Origin: CALITV01 sp964415795
GTDB lineage: Bacteria; UBP6; UBA1177; JAKLFG01
Length of the DNA: 63,788 bases
Direction: 5' to 3'
Assembly (NCBI GenBank): GCA_964415795.1
Contig: CAYQBN010000013.1
Location: forward strand, 1-63,788
Positions within the stretch are counted from its first letter, which is position 1; every line of letters starts with the position of its first letter. Below, piece by piece: positions 47,274-55,884 of this stretch. A model generated the notes under the pieces. It was not told where the DNA came from. It searched no databases and was given only the letters and a program-made list of their open reading frames with translations. The position numbers and the translations under genes are program-made.

Positions 47274-48206
47274 TCAGTGCTCTTTCCGACGGACGATCAG
47301 CCACACGAAGAAGGGCCCGCCGATGAGAGCAGTGAGAACACCGACCGGTATCTCACCGGGGGCGATGAGCGTTCGCGAAAGGGTGTCGCAGAGAGTGAGG
47401 ATCGCACCGCCGGTGAGTGCCGCGGCGGGGGCGAGGATGCGGTGGCGCGGTCCCACGATGAGTCGTGCGGTGTGCGGTGCCATGAGGCCGATGAAGCCGA
47501 TGGGACCGGTCACCGCGACGATGCCGGCGACGGCGATCGAGGTGAAGATGAACTGGGTGAGCGCAGTGCGGCTCGGATCGACACCGCGGGCGGCGGCCGC
47601 CTCTTCGCCGAGGGTGAGGATATCGAGTTCGCGGTGAAAGAGAGATGCCGCACCTGCAACGAGAAGCGCCGGCGTTATCTTGATAAGCTCAGGGAGCGCC
47701 GCTGTGTCGAGCGATCCCATGAGCCAGTGAATGATGCGGTGACTGTGGCTGAGATCGGCGAGGTATTGGACGAAAATGGTGAGTCCTGAGAAGAAGAAGC
47801 CGGTGGCAACGCCCGCTAGGAGCATCGTCTGGGTGCCAAAACGGTGCGAAAGAAGCGAGAGCCGCCAGACGATCGCGACCGAAACGAGCGCGCCGAGGAG
47901 CGCCGCCAGCGGTACGCTGCCAATTCCCAGCAGTATTGCGAGCGACGCGCCGAATGAGGCACCCGAGGAAACACCGAGCGTGTAGGGGCTCGCAAGGTCG
48001 TTGCGGAAGAGCGCCTGAAAGATCATGCCGCAGAGGGCGAGCGTCGCGCCGGCAGCGAAGGCGACGCCGGCACGCGGAAGGCGCAGGGTCAGTATCACGC
48101 GGCGGGTCGTTTCCTCGTCGGGAAGCGCCTGCCCGATGAACGGCGCGGCGACGAATAGTGCGATGGTGATGAGCGCAAGGATAAAGAAGCGCCGTCTGAT
48201 GTTCAT
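47274..48206 (-). CDS. ABC transporter permease, FecCD/BtuC family
   Basis: This 310-residue protein is a multi-helix inner-membrane permease with the FecCD signatures LRLPRAGVAFAAGATLALCGMIFQALFRNDLASPYTLGVSSGASFGA and GFIGLMAPHTARLIVG. It pairs with the ATPase and binding protein upstream to import a siderophore-iron complex, heme or cobalamin. It overlaps the ATPase gene by four bases. Confidence 0.95.
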   Translation of the reverse strand: MNIRRRFFILALITIALFVAAPFIGQALPDEETTRRVILTLRLPRAGVAFAAGATLALCGMIFQALFRNDLASPYTLGVSSGASFGASLAILLGIGSVPLAALLGALVSVAIVWRLSLLSHRFGTQTMLLAGVATGFFFSGLTIFVQYLADLSHSHRIIHWLMGSLDTAALPELIKITPALLVAGAASLFHRELDILTLGEEAAAARGVDPSRTALTQFIFTSIAVAGIVAVTGPIGFIGLMAPHTARLIVGPRHRILAPAAALTGGAILTLCDTLSRTLIAPGEIPVGVLTALIGGPFFVWLIVRRKEH

Positions 48207-49000
48207 GGCGTCGTCTCCGGGGCGAAGATGGTGCGACCAGCGGGGCTGCTCCAGCGGGTAAAGGGAGTGTCAAAAAGGTCAGAGAGGTGCTTCGGTGAAA
48301 GTTCTTCGACCGGAAGCGGCCCGAGAACGAGCGTTCCTTTCTTGAGTCCAGCGACCTTGCCGCCGAGGAGGAGCGCATCGTTCGCATCGTGCGTCACCAT
48401 GAGGAGCGACCGGCGGTATTCGTGACGATAGCGCGTAAGAATCTTCATCACGAGGAGACGATGGTTCGGATCGAGCCCGGCGGTCGGCTCGTCGAGGAAG
48501 AGAAACTGCGGGTCTTGTGCAAGGGCCGCCGCGATGAGCGTAAGCCGTTTCTCGCCACCCGAGAGGGTGGTCACGGTCCGCGTGAGGAGTGGCCCGATGC
48601 CAGTCATCTCAACGACATTCCTGATGATGCTGCTGTCCCGCGTGGTGAGCGGCCTGAACGATCCGCGTTCGGGATAGCGCGACAGTTCGAGGAGTTCCGC
48701 CACCGTGAAGGGGAGCGCAAAGTGCATCTCCTGCGGCACGAGCGCGCACTTTCGTGCCCGCTCGCGAGCCGGCATGGTTGCGAGGGGGATCTCGGTGCCT
48801 ATAAAGGCATCGCCGCGGGTAGGGGTGAGCAGTCCCGCCATACAGCGTAGGAGCGTTGATTTTCCCGCGCCGTTCGGCCCGATAAGCGATATGCTCTCGT
48901 CGTTTCCCAACCGGAGCGTGACGCCATGCAGGACCGTTGTTCCGCCGAAGACGACCTCGATGTCGCGAACGAGTACGCCGCCGATGCCGGACTCGATCAT
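48203..49000 (-). CDS. ABC transporter ATP-binding protein (FecE/BtuD type)
   Basis: This 265-residue protein has Walker A GPNGAGKSTLL, signature LSGGEKRLTL, Walker B FLFLDEPTAGLD and switch His in VTHDANDALLL. It powers the FecCD permease encoded next to it. It overlaps the binding-protein gene by four bases and the permease gene by four. Confidence 0.95.
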   Translation of the reverse strand: MIESGIGGVLVRDIEVVFGGTTVLHGVTLRLGNDESISLIGPNGAGKSTLLRCMAGLLTPTRGDAFIGTEIPLATMPARERARKCALVPQEMHFALPFTVAELLELSRYPERGSFRPLTTRDSSIIRNVVEMTGIGPLLTRTVTTLSGGEKRLTLIAAALAQDPQFLFLDEPTAGLDPNHRLLVMKILTRYRHEYRRSLLMVTHDANDALLLGGKVAGLKKGTLVLGPLPVEELSPKHLSDLFDTPFTRWSSPAGRTIFAPETTP

Positions 49001-49860
49001 GGAAGGTTCTCCGGATGGATCGTGTGTACCAGTTCTTTGATGATGAGCGGTATCCGCGGGCTGGGGATGAAGAACCGGTCGCCTTCGAGGCGGTGGATGC
49101 GGCCGTTCTTTACCGCGGTGACCGTGTCGAGGCGCCTCCAGTCGTCGGGCGAAATGGGAGCGTTGGCTTTGTCGGCAGAGAGTTCGATGATGATGTCGGG
49201 GTTCATTGTGATGACCCCTTCCGCTGAAACACGCGGGTAGGGGAGGAAAAGGTCGCAGGCGTTCGTCCCGCCGGCGCGCTGAAGGAGCGCATCGTGGAAC
49301 GAGCCTTTTCCCGCGACGAAGAGCGTTCCGATGGGGCCCGTTTCAGGCGATCGCCCGATGACAAGAAGCACCCGCGGTCGCGGATTGTCGCTTTTCTTCA
49401 CCGTCGCCTGTTCCAGCGCCTCGCTGAAGCGCGCGGCGAAGCGCTCGGCTGACTGCTCGCAGTGACAGTATGCTCCGATGCGCTGTGCTGCTATGGTCAC
49501 ATCGTCGATCGTCTTCGCGGCAAGTGCCACCGGTGTGATGCCGCTTTTCTGTACCGTGTCGGCGACCTGTTGTTGTTCCGGCAAATAAAAGAGCGTGTCG
49601 GGTTTCAGCGCGACGATCGCCTCGGGAGACGGATCGTACCATCCGCCGACCTTCGCGATATGCTCGGTTTCGGGTGGCCATGTGCAGTAGCGCGTTACCC
49701 CGACGATACGAGGGCCAAGGCCAAGTTCGAAGAGGAGTTCGGTGATGTTTGGCGCCGTCGAGACGATGCGGGAACAGGGGACGGAAGGAGTGGACGATTC
49801 CCGTGAGCAAGAAAAAAAAATGATGAGCCATAGCCCCGCGAAGATCCGGATAAGCGGCAC
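48997..49860 (-). CDS. Periplasmic metal-chelate/cobalamin-binding lipoprotein (BtuF/FepB type)
   Basis: This protein of about 287 residues starts at GTG 49860 (VPLIRIFAGLWLIIFFSC, a lipobox-like end) with GAGG upstream. Longer frames reach 50079 but overlap the RCC1 gene and lack a signal. The mature part has RIVSTAPNITELLFELGLGPRIVGVTRYCTWPPE, typical of class III helical-backbone binding proteins. It delivers its ligand to the permease. Ligand identity, whether cobalamin, siderophore or heme, cannot be read. Confidence 0.88.
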   Translation of the reverse strand: MPLIRIFAGLWLIIFFSCSRESSTPSVPCSRIVSTAPNITELLFELGLGPRIVGVTRYCTWPPETEHIAKVGGWYDPSPEAIVALKPDTLFYLPEQQQVADTVQKSGITPVALAAKTIDDVTIAAQRIGAYCHCEQSAERFAARFSEALEQATVKKSDNPRPRVLLVIGRSPETGPIGTLFVAGKGSFHDALLQRAGGTNACDLFLPYPRVSAEGVITMNPDIIIELSADKANAPISPDDWRRLDTVTAVKNGRIHRLEGDRFFIPSPRIPLIIKELVHTIHPENLP

Positions 49861-49928
49861 GTCACCCTCGTAGTATCGTTCTCTCGGTTCTAACGAGTGT
49901 CGCGCAAAAAGGCAATGAAACCGCCCGC

Positions 49929-51572
49929 TCAATCGGTAGGAAGGGTGAACCGGTGCGGCGAGGTGTCCCAGAGCGCTCCGAGGCCGCACTGGGCCGCGTC
50001 GTTCATGCCCCAGCAGTAGAGGTCGCCCTCGGTGCTGATGCCGCAGGCGTGGGTGACGCCCATGGTGATGGAGCGCCATGCGGCTGGTTCGGGGACGGCG
50101 ACGAGGGTGGTGGTGTCCAATGATGATGCAGGAGGGGTCTCCGGGCCGCCTGGAAGGGTGCGGTGCACAAAAGTGCCCGTTTCTTCAACGGTCTCTTGGC
50201 CGTCGGCAAGGGAGCCCCAGCAGTGGATGAGGCCGTCCGAGTCGAGACCGCAGGAGGTGCGATAGTCGAGCGCGAGCGCTTCCCACCGGTAGGAGGATTC
50301 GACGCGGCGCGGTTGGGGAATCATCTCGCGGAAGTCGCCCGTCCCCCACTGGCCGCTGTTGTTCGCGCCAAAGCAGGCAATCTGATCCCCCTTTTTGAGA
50401 CAGGTGTGGTTATATCCGGTGGCAACTGCTTCCCAGTCGGAACCGTAGAGGCCGGCGCCGCTCTTTCCAAAAGCGGTGTTGCCGGTACAGGTGAGCGTCC
50501 CGAGCGACGAGAGGGTGCATTGGTGATCGACATTCGTGTCTGCGGCACGGTAGGGAAAGCTCTCGTCGGAGGGGGAGGAAGAAGGATCGCCCCAGTGGTT
50601 GATGGACTCGGGGAAGGGAGCCTTTTTCTCGGTATCCTGATAGCACTGGAAACGGTTTTCAGAATTGAGGCCACAGACGGTGCCGAGAAACTTGAGCATG
50701 TCGGAAGGACGGCGCGCATCCCCTACCACCGAAGCCACGCACCAATCGTCCGCGACATCACCGATACGGTAGATCGAGCCGTCAGATGTGAGGCCGTAGG
50801 TTCCCGTGAGAAAGATCCACTTGTTTGAAGTGTCCATGGGTTCCCATACACTCTTGTTGGGACTGCTGCAGCAGGGGTTGTCGGTGGTTCCCCAACAGTA
50901 AGGGGTTCCCTCTTGGGTAAGCGCTGTGGTGTAGGTGTCACGCGCCGACACGACGCTCCAGCGGATGTCGCTCGCGATAGGGGTGGGCTCGTAACGCATG
51001 GTGGTCGTATCGTCGCCGATCTGTCCGGAAGCGTTGTCTCCCCAGCAGAAGAGCATGCCGAGGTCGGTGATGGCGCAAGTGTGGTAGTCGCCGGCCGAGA
51101 TATGGACCCACCGCTGTCCTGCTGGCGCGGGGATCTTGGTCGGGGCGACCACCGGCGTAGGAGAACCGGTACCGCACTGACCTTTGTCGTTGGCGCCCCA
51201 GCAGAAGAGGGTGCCTTCACTGCCTATGGCGCAGGTGTGCGCCTTTCCTGCCGCGATCTCGCGTCGCAGTACCAAAAGGCTGAGCGTACAGGTGTCCGTA
51301 TCCCATCCGCTACAGTCGCTCAGGCAGACGGCGGTACCGCCGGTGAAGTAGCCGCCGGGAACCTCACTGCAGGCGATCACGCCTCCGTCGCAGGTCTCGT
51401 CAGGGTCATCGAGCACCCCGTTGCCGCAGAGGTTCTCGGGACCTATCTTGATGGTGCAACCGCCACTGTCGCTCTCGTCTTTGCCATCGAAGTCGCAGGA
51501 TGAAAAACAGAAGATGCAGAGCACGGTGGTCATGAGAGATGGCGGTCTACGCAGAGATGGCCAAAACCCCAT
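49929..51572 (-). CDS. RCC1-repeat lipoprotein
   Basis: This protein of about 547 residues has a lipoprotein signal ending FCFSSC and a Cys-rich segment with CGNGVLDDPDETCDGG, as in myxococcal disorder-linker proteins. At least six RCC1-type blades follow, with repeated HTCAIGSEGTLFCWGAN or similar. Such beta-propellers bind proteins or sugars at the surface. GGAGG before ATG 51572 fixes the start over one at 51638. It is on the same strand as the ABC importer and 68 bases upstream of it. Confidence 0.9.
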   Translation of the reverse strand: MGFWPSLRRPPSLMTTVLCIFCFSSCDFDGKDESDSGGCTIKIGPENLCGNGVLDDPDETCDGGVIACSEVPGGYFTGGTAVCLSDCSGWDTDTCTLSLLVLRREIAAGKAHTCAIGSEGTLFCWGANDKGQCGTGSPTPVVAPTKIPAPAGQRWVHISAGDYHTCAITDLGMLFCWGDNASGQIGDDTTTMRYEPTPIASDIRWSVVSARDTYTTALTQEGTPYCWGTTDNPCCSSPNKSVWEPMDTSNKWIFLTGTYGLTSDGSIYRIGDVADDWCVASVVGDARRPSDMLKFLGTVCGLNSENRFQCYQDTEKKAPFPESINHWGDPSSSPSDESFPYRAADTNVDHQCTLSSLGTLTCTGNTAFGKSGAGLYGSDWEAVATGYNHTCLKKGDQIACFGANNSGQWGTGDFREMIPQPRRVESSYRWEALALDYRTSCGLDSDGLIHCWGSLADGQETVEETGTFVHRTLPGGPETPPASSLDTTTLVAVPEPAAWRSITMGVTHACGISTEGDLYCWGMNDAAQCGLGALWDTSPHRFTLPTD

Positions 51573-51721
51573 CTTTTCCTCCGATGTGTTGGTGCCCCTT
51601 ATCGATAAAAACATAAAACGGGATTTTCTCATTGTCAAAAAAGAAAATTTGCCTTCTTATCGTATCCTTGACACCTCCCGCCGATTCGCGTATGGTCGGG
51701 CGGCCTGTCAACGGAGTCGCG

Positions 51722-52051
51722 ATGTACTACTTCGTCACCTTCACGGTGCACTTCACGAAAAAACATGTCGAGGGGGTGCGATCCCTCATTCATGAGCTCG
51801 AGGAGATCGGTCTGCGCCGGATCGTGCAAACTGGGGAGAAGTCGTTCCTCGAGTTGCCGGCGAACACATGGATCGGCGAGTACGACACCGCCGACAAGGA
51901 GGAGCTCAAGAATCTTCTCTACACCGAGCTTCGCCGTCTGTTCGAGAAGAACGGGCTGGCTGGCTCTGTTTTCATTGCTGTCTCCGAGAACGCCGTCATC
52001 GGGGTAGGGGACCTTCCCCCCGTTGCCTCTTCGCCGTCGGAGAACTCATGA
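51722..52051 (+). CDS. Small protein of unknown function, first gene of the RdgC-like operon
   Basis: This 109-residue protein (MYYFVTFTVHFTKKHVEG...) has a mixed alpha/beta pattern and no signal peptide. A GGAG site precedes ATG 51722. Its stop overlaps the ATG of the RdgC-like gene by four bases, so the two are coupled. I do not recognise its family. Confidence 0.75.
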   Translation: MYYFVTFTVHFTKKHVEGVRSLIHELEEIGLRRIVQTGEKSFLELPANTWIGEYDTADKEELKNLLYTELRRLFEKNGLAGSVFIAVSENAVIGVGDLPPVASSPSENS

Positions 52052-52686
52052 GCAGGTTCCTTTCCGGTCGGGTGAGCGTCACGACCTTCGTTCCCGCCAT
52101 CACGCCGCCAGATATCGGCGAGTTTCGGAAGATGCTCCGCCGTCACGGGTTTCGTCCGCTCGAACCGACCGACCCGCGCGACGAGTCGGCAGGCTGGGTC
52201 GATCCGTTCCTCTCTTTCGAAGCGAAGGAGTTCGCCAACACTTATTTCCGTGATTACTACCTCTTTTCCCTTCGCATCGATCGGTACCAGTTCTCCGCCG
52301 CACAGCTTCGACCGTTTCTCGAGGAATTGGTGCACGACTACAAGATGCAGCACAAGGTCGAGTTCGTGAGCAGCCATCAAAAAAAGGAACTCCGGGAGGA
52401 GGCGGTCCGCCGGGCCCGGTCGCGGTCGCTTCCCAAAACGACGATCGTTGAAACGGCATGGAATCTCGGCGACAACCGGCTCTCGGTCTTCTCGCAGTCG
52501 AAAACGACGATCGAGGTCTTCCAGCGGCTCTTCGAACAGACCTTCAACGCTGCCCTCAAACCAGCGGGGCTCGCCGACGAAATAGCGCTGTTGGGGAAGA
52601 AACAAAAGATCGCGTCGCTCCTCGGTGACATTTGGCCCGATCTCGTAGCCCCCGAGGAGATGATGGAAGAAGAGGATGAAGAATGA
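52048..52686 (+). CDS. RdgC-like recombination-associated protein
   Basis: This 212-residue protein begins SRFLSGRVSVTTFVP and has a segment HQKKELREEAVRRARSRSLPKTTIVE followed by AWNLGDNRLSVFSQSKTTIEVFQRLFEQTFN, similar to the RdgC core that forms a DNA-encircling ring. E. coli RdgC is about 300 residues; this form is shorter and ends in an acidic tail (EEMMEEEDEE). It likely binds duplex DNA and modulates RecA-type recombination. It overlaps genes on both sides by four bases. Confidence 0.72.
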   Translation: MSRFLSGRVSVTTFVPAITPPDIGEFRKMLRRHGFRPLEPTDPRDESAGWVDPFLSFEAKEFANTYFRDYYLFSLRIDRYQFSAAQLRPFLEELVHDYKMQHKVEFVSSHQKKELREEAVRRARSRSLPKTTIVETAWNLGDNRLSVFSQSKTTIEVFQRLFEQTFNAALKPAGLADEIALLGKKQKIASLLGDIWPDLVAPEEMMEEEDEE

Positions 52687-53189
52687 AGCGGGAAGAAAAC
52701 GCATCGTCGCTCCCTGTCCTCGGCCCCGAGTTCCTCCTCTGGCTCTGTTGGCGGAGCGCCGAGGATACCTACTACTATCTCAAAGACCATGGCGTCGACA
52801 ATGTGGACCTCGTGCTCGAGGAGCAGATAACCCTCGAGTCGCTGACGGGCGAGGGCTACCGCGAGACCATAACGACTCAGGCGGTCGCCAAGCACGACGA
52901 TGTTCGTGCCTCGCTCCGGGTCGGCCGGATACCGGTCGCGGCGCGCGTCAAGGTGTGGCGCGGCTCCGCCGAATGGCGTTTTGTGCTCACCGCCTATCCG
53001 ATCTCTATCCGGTCAGTGCAGTTGCCTGCCGGCGGAAAGAACGAGAAGGACGAGGAACTGATTCATCTCAGACTCATCTCCCTTGAAGAGATCGAGCATA
53101 TCATGCGCGCCATATTCGCGGTGTTTCTCGCAGAGCGGACCAACAAAACCTTCGTCGCGGCGTTGAGGGGGTTCCTCGGCCTTGAGTGA
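52683..53189 (+). CDS. RdgC-operon partner protein of unknown function
   Basis: This 168-residue protein starts LPVLGPEFLLWLCWRSAED and has a beta-rich middle with LEEQITLESLTGEG and EWRFVLTAYPISIRSVQLP. A similar pattern accompanies short RdgC-like genes in deltaproteobacterial genomes, as I recall, and may represent a separated part of an RdgC-type protein. It overlaps the RdgC-like gene by four bases and the MBL gene by eight. Function is unknown. Confidence 0.68.
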   Translation: MKREENASSLPVLGPEFLLWLCWRSAEDTYYYLKDHGVDNVDLVLEEQITLESLTGEGYRETITTQAVAKHDDVRASLRVGRIPVAARVKVWRGSAEWRFVLTAYPISIRSVQLPAGGKNEKDEELIHLRLISLEEIEHIMRAIFAVFLAERTNKTFVAALRGFLGLE

Positions 53190-53967
53190 TCGCCGTCTTC
53201 ATATTCTCTCGAGCGGTTCGAAAGGCAACGCGTTCCTTGTCGAAAGCGGTGGCGTTGCTATTCTCATTGACCAGGGGCTTCCGTTCCGCCGCTTCAAGGA
53301 ACGGTGCGAGCGGATCGGTGTTTCTCCGGAGGTCGCCCAAGCGATTCTCGTAACTCACGAACATCTCGATCATATCAACGGCGTACCGCTCACCGCGCGA
53401 AAACTGGGGATCCCGGTGTATGCCTCTCCTGCCGTCATCGCCTATTTCTCCGATCTCGGAGCCACGATACCTGACCTGCGGGGCATCTCTCCCGTTGACC
53501 GCCTGATCATCGGTCCCTTTGCCGTAGAGCCTTTCCCCGTGATGCACGATGCCCGTGATCCTTTCGGTTTCACTGTCATTTTCTCCAACAGCGAACGGCT
53601 CACCATTGTAACCGACACCGGCATGGTGACCCACCGTATCTTTTCCCAGATCGCCGTAAGCGAGTACCTCGTCATCGAGGCGAATCACGATCCGGGGCTT
53701 CTCTATCGGAACCCGCACTACCCGCCGGAACTTAAACAGCGAATTCGAGGAAGCCACGGTCATCTTTCGAACGAGCAGTGTGCCGAGATCCTCGAACGAC
53801 TGCCGCGAGGGCGCCTTCGTAAAGTCATTTTTGCGCACCTGTCCGAAGAAAATAACTCGCCGGCTCTGGTGAGCCATGTGACATGCGAGTCTCTGAACCG
53901 TTGCTCGTTCACCGGTGATTTCTTCATTGCTTCACAGGAAACGCCCTTTTCGGTCGATCTTTCCTGA
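53182..53967 (+). CDS. MBL-fold hydrolase of the WalJ/YycJ type
   Basis: This 261-residue protein has the metallo-beta-lactamase metal motif THEHLDHINGV (HxHxDH) and downstream His ligands in PVMHDA and FAHLSEENN. SSGSKGNAFLVESGGVAILIDQGL is characteristic of the YycJ/WalJ family, linked to DNA processing and cell-wall coordination. A TTG start at 53182 overlaps the preceding gene by eight bases, with AGGGGG upstream. It ends the four-gene RdgC-like operon. Confidence 0.88.
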   Translation: MSDRRLHILSSGSKGNAFLVESGGVAILIDQGLPFRRFKERCERIGVSPEVAQAILVTHEHLDHINGVPLTARKLGIPVYASPAVIAYFSDLGATIPDLRGISPVDRLIIGPFAVEPFPVMHDARDPFGFTVIFSNSERLTIVTDTGMVTHRIFSQIAVSEYLVIEANHDPGLLYRNPHYPPELKQRIRGSHGHLSNEQCAEILERLPRGRLRKVIFAHLSEENNSPALVSHVTCESLNRCSFTGDFFIASQETPFSVDLS

Positions 53968-54000
53968 AATGGCGCAGAAGAAAAGATGCGTTGCCCGCCC

Positions 54001-54029
54001 TTGCTTTTCGTTTCCCTGAAGCGTAAAGT
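54001..54029 (+). promoter_or_regulatory. Candidate promoter for the Asp/Pro-linker lipoprotein
   Basis: TTGCTT (54001-54006) and TAAAGT (54024-54029) are 17 bases apart and lie 39 bases before ATG 54069. GGAGGAGG precedes the start codon. Confidence 0.5.
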
Positions 54030-54068
54030 ATATCCGCTTATCGAAAGCTTGTTGGAGGAGGTGCGGGT

Positions 54069-55223
54069 ATGCGAACAAGATCGGTATGGCTGGTGTGCGG
54101 TCTTTTCCTTGTTGCGGCACTCATCGGTAGTTCCTGCGGACAAGGTGAACCCTCCGCGGTGCCCTGTGTCACCACATTCGATTGTCCCGAGGGGCAGGTC
54201 TGCGATCCGAACTCTCACCAGTGTGTCGAAGCCGGTGTCGATACGACGCCGGTGACCGACGATGGCGGGCAGGTTTTCGACGACGGAGAGCCGTCGATAG
54301 ATGATGTGCCGATCCTGCCCGAAGAGGGGGCGGAACAAGAAACCGAACCGGTGGAATCAGACGAATCGGTCATCCCGATCGACGAAGAGGAACCGGTGAG
54401 CGACGATGCCGAAGAGCCGGGGGAGGACGAAACGCCGATAGAGGACGATGCAACGATCCCGGTGGACGACGGGGGCGCCGATGTTTCTCCTGACCTCGAT
54501 GTGGTCTCAGACACCCAACCCGATCCCGATGTACAACCCGACCCCGATGTGGTGCCTGATACTCAGCCCGACCCCGATGTGACACCTGACGCCGATACGG
54601 CGACGGCGAACCCCGGAGCGGTCTGTGACGACAATGCTGATTGCTATGGGGGAACGGTGTGCGCCGAAGTGTTCCAAGATCAGTTGACCAGTTACTGTCA
54701 CTATAACTGCCTTGCGCCGAACGAAACGATATGTAACGGGACGAGTTGGCCCGACTGTTCGGTGGTCGGAGCTTATGCGATATGTCTCGATATCGCCACG
54801 ATCGTGGGGAACTTCACGGCGAAGGTCGACTCGTTCCAGACCGGCAACAATGTGAATCTCACCATAGCGGGGACTTCCAACATCCAGCAAGCCTGCATCG
54901 CGGGAATGAACACTGTGCAGAATGTATGGGTCCTCCAGTGTTCGCGCATCATTCAGGCCGGACCGCCCAAGATACAGCTCGACGCCCTCTTCTTCTGGCC
55001 GATAGCATCGCACGCCGTCGGAACGGTGAGTGGCGCCGAAGGGCAGGTCATGGAAACGACCTATGATGCTAATGACAATCCCATCGACAACTGGATGCGC
55101 GCCTTCTTCCTCGAGACCGATGGAACTCTCACGCTCACGCAGGCGGGTACGACCGCCGGCTCGACGATCGCTGGGTCGCTCAACTTCACCGGAAATGCCT
55201 ACAACGCGCAGTTCGCGCCGTAA
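54069..55223 (+). CDS. Lipoprotein with Asp/Pro/Glu-rich linker repeats
   Basis: This 384-residue protein has a lipoprotein signal (ending LIGSSC). A short Cys cluster (CVTTFDCPEGQVCDPNSHQC) is followed by a very acidic linker (about 56-178) with DTQPDPDVQPDPD repeats and then a Cys-bearing globular C-domain. This architecture, a membrane anchor, long acidic stalk and sensor-like head, is typical of deltaproteobacterial surface lipoproteins. I do not recognise the C-domain. An MBL hydrolase gene follows 23 bases later. Confidence 0.82.
   Translation: MRTRSVWLVCGLFLVAALIGSSCGQGEPSAVPCVTTFDCPEGQVCDPNSHQCVEAGVDTTPVTDDGGQVFDDGEPSIDDVPILPEEGAEQETEPVESDESVIPIDEEEPVSDDAEEPGEDETPIEDDATIPVDDGGADVSPDLDVVSDTQPDPDVQPDPDVVPDTQPDPDVTPDADTATANPGAVCDDNADCYGGTVCAEVFQDQLTSYCHYNCLAPNETICNGTSWPDCSVVGAYAICLDIATIVGNFTAKVDSFQTGNNVNLTIAGTSNIQQACIAGMNTVQNVWVLQCSRIIQAGPPKIQLDALFFWPIASHAVGTVSGAEGQVMETTYDANDNPIDNWMRAFFLETDGTLTLTQAGTTAGSTIAGSLNFTGNAYNAQFAP
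54508..54597 (+). repeat. Tandem Asp/Pro-coding repeats in the lipoprotein linker
   Basis: Near-identical units that encode DTQPDPDV, VQPDPDVV and DTQPDPDV are repeated in phase. Such in-frame repeats can shift the stalk length by slippage or recombination between strains. Confidence 0.6.
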
Positions 55224-55246
55224 AGTCTGCTTTTGGGAAGGAGTGC

Positions 55247-55870
55247 ATGTCGTTCTCACTTCGTACAATACCGGTCGGACCGGTGATGGCGAATTGCCAT
55301 CTCATCCTCTTCCCTGCCGAAGCGGTTCTTGTCGATCCGGGCGGCGATGAGGATCATCTTTTATCGGCCATCGGAAAGCGGTCGTTACGGGTGATCCTCA
55401 TTACCCACGGGCACTATGACCACATCGGGGCGCTTGGTGAGCTCAAAGAGCGATTCCCCGATGCGGCGGTGATGATCCACGCGGCGGAAAAAGATTTCTT
55501 GAAAGACCCGTCGCTCAACCTTTCGGGCTGGTTCGGGAGTGGATTTTCCTATGACGGTGTCCCCGAGCGCCTTTTGGACGGCGGTGATGAGGTCGCAATG
55601 CCCGATGGAAGTGTCCTGCGCGTGATCCATACACCGGGTCATACCCCCGGAGGGGTCTGTTTTCTTTGGAACGGCATCCTTTTCAGCGGCGACACCCTTT
55701 TTTTCGAAGGAATAGGGCGGTGTGACCTGCCGGGCGGTGATGAAACGACTCTCCTTGCGAGCATCAGGGGGAAACTATTCACGCTTCCCGATGATACCCG
55801 GGTTTTACCCGGTCACATGAACGAGACGACGATCGTCCACGAGCGGCGGCACAATCCGTTCGTCGAGTGA
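55247..55870 (+). CDS. MBL-fold hydrolase (hydroxyacylglutathione hydrolase-like)
   Basis: This 207-residue protein has ITHGHYDHIGAL (HxHxDH), HTPGHTPGGVCF and FSGDTLF, with LPGHMNETT as the late ligand, a glyoxalase II-like MBL enzyme that hydrolyses a thioester such as S-D-lactoylglutathione or an equivalent. The C-terminal glutathione-binding domain of true GloB is absent, so the natural substrate is uncertain. GGAAGGAG precedes the ATG. It is convergent with the CDGSH gene. Confidence 0.88.
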   Translation: MSFSLRTIPVGPVMANCHLILFPAEAVLVDPGGDEDHLLSAIGKRSLRVILITHGHYDHIGALGELKERFPDAAVMIHAAEKDFLKDPSLNLSGWFGSGFSYDGVPERLLDGGDEVAMPDGSVLRVIHTPGHTPGGVCFLWNGILFSGDTLFFEGIGRCDLPGGDETTLLASIRGKLFTLPDDTRVLPGHMNETTIVHERRHNPFVE

Positions 55871-55884
55871 GTCTCACCGGTGAA

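Noticed and set aside
49860..50079. Longer N-terminus of the ABC binding protein (start at 50079)
   Set aside because: The extra residues are His/Arg-rich, overlap the RCC1 gene in another frame and place the signal peptide in the middle of the protein. GTG at 49860 gives a normal lipoprotein signal.
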